Of a stretch of 64,000 nt of DNA, positions 59,570 to 64,000 are shown piece after piece (within the stretch, counting starts at the first letter, position 1; every line of letters starts with the position of its first letter). The notes beneath the pieces are model-generated. The model saw only the letters and a list, made by a program, of their open reading frames with translations. It searched no databases and was not told where the DNA came from. Source of the stretch: Delphinapterus leucas (taxonomy: Eukaryota > Chordata > Mammalia > Artiodactyla > Monodontidae); NCBI RefSeq assembly GCF_002288925.2, contig NW_022098021.1, positions 28,846,565 to 28,910,564 on the forward strand, in the 5' to 3' direction. The position numbers and the translations under genes are program-made.

Positions 59570-60970
59570 AAACCCAAAATTTGATCATTTCTTCCTCCAC
59601 CTTTTATCAGGCAGCACAAATTCTCACAATAATTTATAATGAAAATATATTTTCAGAGAGTCAAACTTTCTCACCTCTTTGATTCCCTTTCCTAGTGCCT
59701 CCTCACATCCTGATGGGCATATCCTAGAGTGTCCCCAGGCCAGACTTCTTCTCTCATCTATCCAGGTTCAGTCAGGCTGGAGGCCTCAGATGTTCTCTAT
59801 GTGCTGATGACTTGCAAATCTACTTAGCCCTGCTCTGCCCTGGATTCCAGAGTTACGTATCTTACTACCTACTCTGCTTATTCAGTTGGGTCACTTAAAA
59901 AATCAATGTATCCAAAACCAAAGTCCTGATTTCTACTCTTCTGTAAGCAACAGACCTGCTCCTTTTCTTAATTCTTTTTTTTTTTTTTTTTTTTCGGTAT
60001 GCGGGCCTCTCACTGTCGTGGCCTCTGCCGTCGCAGAGCACAGACTGCGGATGCGCAGGCTCAGCGGCCATGGTACACAGGCCTAGCCGCTCTGAAGCAT
60101 GTGGGATCTTCCCGGACCGGGACACGAACCCGCATCCCCTGCATCGGCAGGCGGACTCTCAACCACTGTGCCACCAGGGAAGCCCCTTCTTACTTAATTC
60201 TTAAAATAACAAACTCTGTTCCTTATTTGTTCAGTCTAAATTTAAACAAGTAAATTATTTGAGTTTTATTTTCAAAAATGTTTACAAGGTTTGATTGCTC
60301 CTCCCCACTTTCATCATTGTCTGACACCTGTATTATTGGGGTTGACTCATAAATGGTCCCTGTGCTAGAACTTTCACTTCTGTAATTATTCACCACAGGG
60401 CAGCTGAGGCATTCAGTTAAAGAAAATTGAGTAAACAATTTCACTCTTCCATTTACTATCTTCCAGTGGCTTTCTATTGTTTTCAAAATTATATCTAATC
60501 ATCAACAGTAAGAAATAACTATCACTAATAGCTAATTGTCATCAGTTTTATCAAAGGCTCTCCTACCTCATATCTGATCACTCTCCTCCCATTTCCATGA
60601 GCTCTAGGGCACTGGCCTTTTTACCAGTTATAGAAAATACCACACGTTGTCCATCTCTAGGTCCTGGTCTTGCCTCTTGTCTCTTCCTGGGATGGCACTC
60701 TCTAAATGCTTGCAGAGTTACTTATTTACTCCAGGCCTCTGCCAACTATCATCTTGAGTATCCTCCAAACATTGTACCTTTGTATAGCACATAGACCCTG
60801 ACATATTAAATCTGTTTATTTAATTGTTGTCTGCTTTCTTCCTCTGAAATATAAATTCTGGAAGACAGGAATTGTTTTGCGTTTGGCTTTTTATTTCCTT
60901 GCAGTTTCCAGTGCCTAAGGCAATGCTTGAGTATTGAGTACCCACTCAATGATTATCTGTTGAATAAACA
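59570..60970 (+). mobile_element. LINE L2, RT end to 3' terminus, interrupted by a SINE
   Basis: From 59803 a frame reads ADDLQIYLALL, which corresponds to the catalytic YADD region and downstream block of L2 reverse transcriptase; the Tyr codon is lost to a small frameshift. Downstream come GTATCCAAAACCAAAGTCC, TTCCAGTGGCTTTCTATTG (60460), CCATGAGCTCTAGGGC, CTGGAAGACAGGAATTG, and the terminus ACCCACTCAATGATTATCTG. About 1.4 kb overall including the SINE. Among the best-preserved L2 copies here. Confidence 0.8.
59967..60202 (-). mobile_element. CHR-1-type SINE (antisense) inside L2, with TSD
   Basis: Antisense SINE from a T run (about 59976-59994), GCGGGCCTCTCACTGTCG, CTCAGCGGCCATGG, antisense B box ACACGAACCCG, to CCACCAGGGAAGCCCC (60186). 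Identical 10-bp copies of CTTAATTCTT lie at 59967-59976 and 60193-60202. L2 sequence lies on both sides. Three frames of 66-84 codons on both strands here are SINE translations. Confidence 0.95.
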
Positions 60971-60974
60971 GATA

Positions 60975-61364
60975 TACTTTCATTTTTATTCTACCTGAGT
61001 GAAATATTCTTGAGACAAACTTCTTCCAATGATATCATTCTGAAATATGATTGTAGCTGATGAAGTTGTATAATTGCTTCCATTGCCTCTCTGAAAGGAG
61101 AACTATTCTTCTTTTTGTTGTATGTCTTATATCATTATATTCTGCCTCCACAAGAAGCAGAGATATATTTATTAATGGGTGGAAACAGTTAACTTTTGGC
61201 TACAGAGTTGAAAGCTTCTGTGGATCACATGCATCAGTAATATCTCAAGACTTACTTAAGTTTTAGCTAAGTTACACCTAGCTTACACAAGTAATTTTGT
61301 TATCAGTTTCCAATCCATAAGTGTCATTGACACTGCTGCAAGGGACGAATTCGAAACAAGGAAT
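60975..61364. other. Unclassified DNA, no gene
   Basis: Short stretch between L2 and MIR with no gene or repeat recognised. Confidence 0.5.
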
Positions 61365-61560
61365 CAGCATTTGTTGAGCATCTACAATATGAAAGGCATG
61401 ATATTTGGTACTTAAAAAATGTGTGCCTCATAATTCCTACAATAATTCTGCAAAGCTGGGTATTTATCCCATTTACAGAGGAAGATGATGATGCTTTGTA
61501 AAGGTAAGTAGACTTCCATATCGAAATACAACTCTCTTAATTCAAAATGTTTAATCTTTC
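61365..61560 (-). mobile_element. MIR SINE (antisense)
   Basis: CATTTGTTGAGCATCTACAATA, GGTACTTAAAAAATGTGTGCC, CCTACAATAATTCTGCAAAG, TATTTATCCCATTTACAGAGG and a degraded 5' part follow the antisense MIR order. Confidence 0.7.
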
Positions 61561-61564
61561 TAGA

Positions 61565-62139
61565 ATACCTCATTGAATTATACAACTTTAGTTGTTAAGA
61601 ACTCTATTCTGGCAAATTTAAATATTAGGATCCTTATCAAGTCAACTTACTGATGTGGATACCAAACCACTCACTTATGGAAATATACTTACTTTGTCAC
61701 TTCAAATCACATTGTAATGACTATATTAAACTAAATCGTGTAATCTACTTTTTCCCAATTCATTGTTTTCAATCATGCAGACATAAATCCCATAAAACTT
61801 CAGCACTTCAGCATCATTGTTACTATTAAACTCACTTTAGTTATACTGTTTTCTCTAGTCTAATGTCGAAATTTGCAGGCCAACCTTGCATTAAAAAAAA
61901 AAAAGCATTACACATTTTAGAATATTTGCACTCTAAAAATGTGCAAATTCTATTTACTGTGTAGGGTAGTTCGTTTGTAAAATTCTCTTATATTTACATT
62001 TTGTTCCCACCATTTTAGATGCAAACATTATTCAGTGATTTTTCCCCTCAAACTTTTTTGGTAATTCGATTTCTAACAAATTAAACATACAATTTATTTT
62101 TTTTCTTCTTAATAAGTCTAACCTCTCTAACTTCCCTTT
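61565..62139. other. AT-rich DNA, nothing recognised
   Basis: No gene or repeat recognised; an A run lies at 61893-61904. Confidence 0.5.
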
Positions 62140-62620
62140 TAAAATAATTTTTCTATGTTAATTGGTGTTGACAAAACTTCCAATTTGATATCAGCTACAT
62201 ATTTCATTAACATACTGTTTTCTCCATCTTCCAGATCATTAATTAAGCTGTTAAATAAGATCAGCCCTCACACTGATCCCTGTGGCACTCCATTAAATAC
62301 ATTGACATTTTGTTTGTTATACTTCAGTCAGTTTTATATTCACAAGGCTCTGCTTTTATCCAAGTCAATTTGAATTTTTTATTACTATTCCATGACACTT
62401 TACAAAATATTTTATTTGCTATTCTTAAGTGGATATATTCCATATCTTTGACATCATTGGCTACTCTGTAATCATTCTGTGGTTGAAGTAGCCTGGAGTT
62501 ATTTAAAAATTATGAAGTTTTGAAGTATGATTATTTTAATAGAAAAATCCCCATTTTTCTCTTACAATCTTTTTCTTTAATTATAGTAGTGTAAGTATTT
62601 TACTCAACTCTACCTTTCCT
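62140..62620 (-). mobile_element. CR1/L3-type LINE reverse-transcriptase remnant
   Basis: On the minus strand, 62291-62274 reads GVPQGS, followed by a stop, then LILFNSLINDLEDGE and KYVADIKL (62204-62181). This is the GVPQGS...LF...INDL...ADD order of CR1-clade reverse transcriptase; the second catalytic Asp reads Ile. The upstream part (toward 62620) is degraded. CR1/L3 elements are among the oldest LINEs recognisable in mammals. The plus-strand frame at 62155-62373 is a shadow of it. Confidence 0.75.
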
Positions 62621-62624
62621 GAGA

Positions 62625-63618
62625 CAACCTCCATTTTTTTTTTTACAATGTAGATTTATCTCTATGTCTCTTTAAAAAAAATAATTTTTTGATTGATAAT
62701 TTTCTTCATACTAAAACATTCATGATATCTAGATTCATTAAAGCAAGATTCATCATATACTTTTGTGCTAATTTATTGTTGTTTTCCATAATTCCTTTAT
62801 TATTTATTTTTCAAGTCTAATATCTGCTAATTTACCAGCAAACATGGCTTTCATTATTTTTTTTTTTTTTCACTTTTCAGAGGAACATCAATTGTCTATC
62901 AACAACATATAAAACAAAAAAAATGTGTTTTGGTTTTTGTATACACATATTTATAATTCAAATTACAGAGCTAAATTTTGACCACTGTAGTGATAATAAA
63001 GAATTTATATGTTCTAAATATGGAAAAGAAAATACAAGAATCTAATAAAGTTTATTATAAGTGTGGATGGTTACTTTGTTGATAATAAGTTGAAATTAGA
63101 AGCAAATAAAATCAAATTCAGAACAAGACAATGTATGCAAAATTACTTGAAGCAGTTTAAAGCCTTCACAGACATGAATTAAATGTCTTAAATCTTGCTG
63201 AGGTATGAACAGGCACATATGAATAGACAAAACAATATATTTGAAGAACTGTCATTATTTTTATTTCACAAATTCAATCAGATTCGTCCTTCAATGATCA
63301 TTCTGCGAAGATGTGAGGTAGAACACAAATTTCTCTAGCCACTGAAGTAATAAAAAGAGCAATTCAAAAGTTTTTCTTATGTGCTGCCATTGAGATAATT
63401 TGAAGGGAAAGTACAAGCTAAAAGGACTTGAGATGGGATTCTCCCAGCAAAATGCAGAAATGGAGGTGGCAGATTGCAGAAAACCTGGAGTAATGGAAAA
63501 AGTAGAAGCTCTGGCTTGTGTCAGACCTTTTTAAATCCACCTCCCCATATACATGCCATGATTTTGGGTAAATTTTAATTTCTTACAGCCTCAGTTTCTT
63601 TCCTTCTTTTGTTTTTAA
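62625..63618. other. AT-rich DNA, nothing recognised
   Basis: No gene or repeat recognised. T runs occur at 62636-62644 and 62858-62870. Confidence 0.5.
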
Positions 63619-63702
63619 TACTTATTTATTTATTTATCTATCTATCTATTTATCAAACTATCTATTTATTTTGGCTGCAATAGGTCTTGGTTACGGCATG
63701 CG
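63619..63702 (-). mobile_element. Truncated CHR-type SINE (antisense), tail end only
   Basis: A (TTTA)n/(TCTA)n stretch followed by TTGGCTGCAATAGGTCTTGG and GCATGCG matches the antisense tail and 3' part of the long-form SINE (compare 19.6 kb). It breaks off at the T run of the next L1. Confidence 0.7.
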
Positions 63703-64000
63703 TTTTTTTTTTTTTTTTTTCCTAGCAGCTCTTACTTTATTTTATTATTTTATTTTTTTTAAATCTTTATTGGAGTATAATTGCTTTACAATGGTGTGTT
63801 AGTTTCTGCTTTATAACAAAGTGAATCAGTTTTATATATACATATGTTCCCATATCTCTTCCCTCTTGCATCTCCCTCCCTCCCACCCTCGCTATCCCAT
63901 CCCTCCACACAGTCACAAAGCACCAAGCTGATCTCCCTGTGCTATGCAGCTGCTTCCCACTAGCTATCTACCTTACGTTTGGTAGTGGATATATGTCCAT
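63703..64000 (-). mobile_element. LINE-1 3' end (antisense), continues off the window
   Basis: From 63759 the sequence is the antisense L1 3' UTR (TCTTTATTGGAGTATAATTG, GTGTGTTAGTTTCTGC, CTTCCCACTAGCTATC), the same young subfamily as at 1-2012 and 12.2 kb. Left of it are an A/T-rich tail and then about 15 unique bases (63720-63735) and a second T run (63703-63720). The outer T run is probably the true 3' end. The rest of the element lies beyond 64000. Confidence 0.93.

Noticed and set aside
59886..60253. Frames of 66-84 codons on both strands
   Set aside because: SINE translations running into L2 flanks; no independent coding signal.
1..64000. CRISPR arrays, operons, ribosome binding sites, replication origins or prophage
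   Set aside because: The window is vertebrate nuclear DNA. The only regularly spaced direct repeats are microsatellites and the 31-bp Tigger duplication; there are no spacers between repeats.

Overview
This window is mammalian nuclear DNA and most likely cetacean (whale, dolphin or porpoise). The main evidence is the set of tRNA-Glu-derived SINEs of the CHR type, several close to full length with Pol III A and B boxes, A-rich tails and target-site duplications (TSDs). They sit beside LINE-1 copies with a cetartiodactyl-type 3' end. I saw none of the BovB or Bov-tA repeats expected in a ruminant. The family calls come from recognising consensus phrases, not from a database search.

I find no intact protein-coding gene, rRNA or tRNA gene, CpG island or CRISPR array. 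The sequence is AT-rich and reads like a gene desert or the inside of a very long intron. Every long open frame I could place lies in a retroelement. The exception is a GC-rich block at about 13.97-14.65 kb, which carries a 160-codon minus-strand frame and a broken plus-strand coding-like frame; its origin is unknown to me.

Layout. 0-2 kb: 3' part of a LINE-1 on the plus strand, with broken ORF2. 2-12 kb: AT-rich DNA with a short L1 tail bounded by a perfect 12-bp TSD (6.2 kb), an antisense L2 (7.0-7.6 kb) and a twin-primed L1 (8.5-9.0 kb). 12-20 kb: antisense L1, an old L1 3' end, the GC-rich block, SINEs at 16.3 and 19.6 kb, and a homeodomain-motif-rich stretch at 18.9-19.4 kb. 20-32 kb: MER5-like DNA transposon, two old L1 copies, and three LTR-like segments. 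32-44 kb: degraded L1s, an MLT1-type LTR split by an L1, a second MLT1-type LTR, a MIR next to a young SINE, a Tigger1-like element with an internal 31-bp tandem duplication, and a long old L1 at 43.5-44.5 kb. 44-58 kb: mostly unclassified AT-rich DNA with a MaLR-type solo LTR (47.7 kb), a SINE (50.5 kb) and possible conserved non-coding sequence (51.6-52.3 kb). 58-64 kb: a SINE nested in an L1, a SINE nested in an L2, a very old CR1/L3-type LINE fragment (62.2 kb), and the 3' end of an antisense L1 running off the right edge.

The elements do not form a pathway. The interest lies in their layering, which gives a relative order of insertions, and in the few stretches that no repeat explains. 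I found no credible new multi-gene system.
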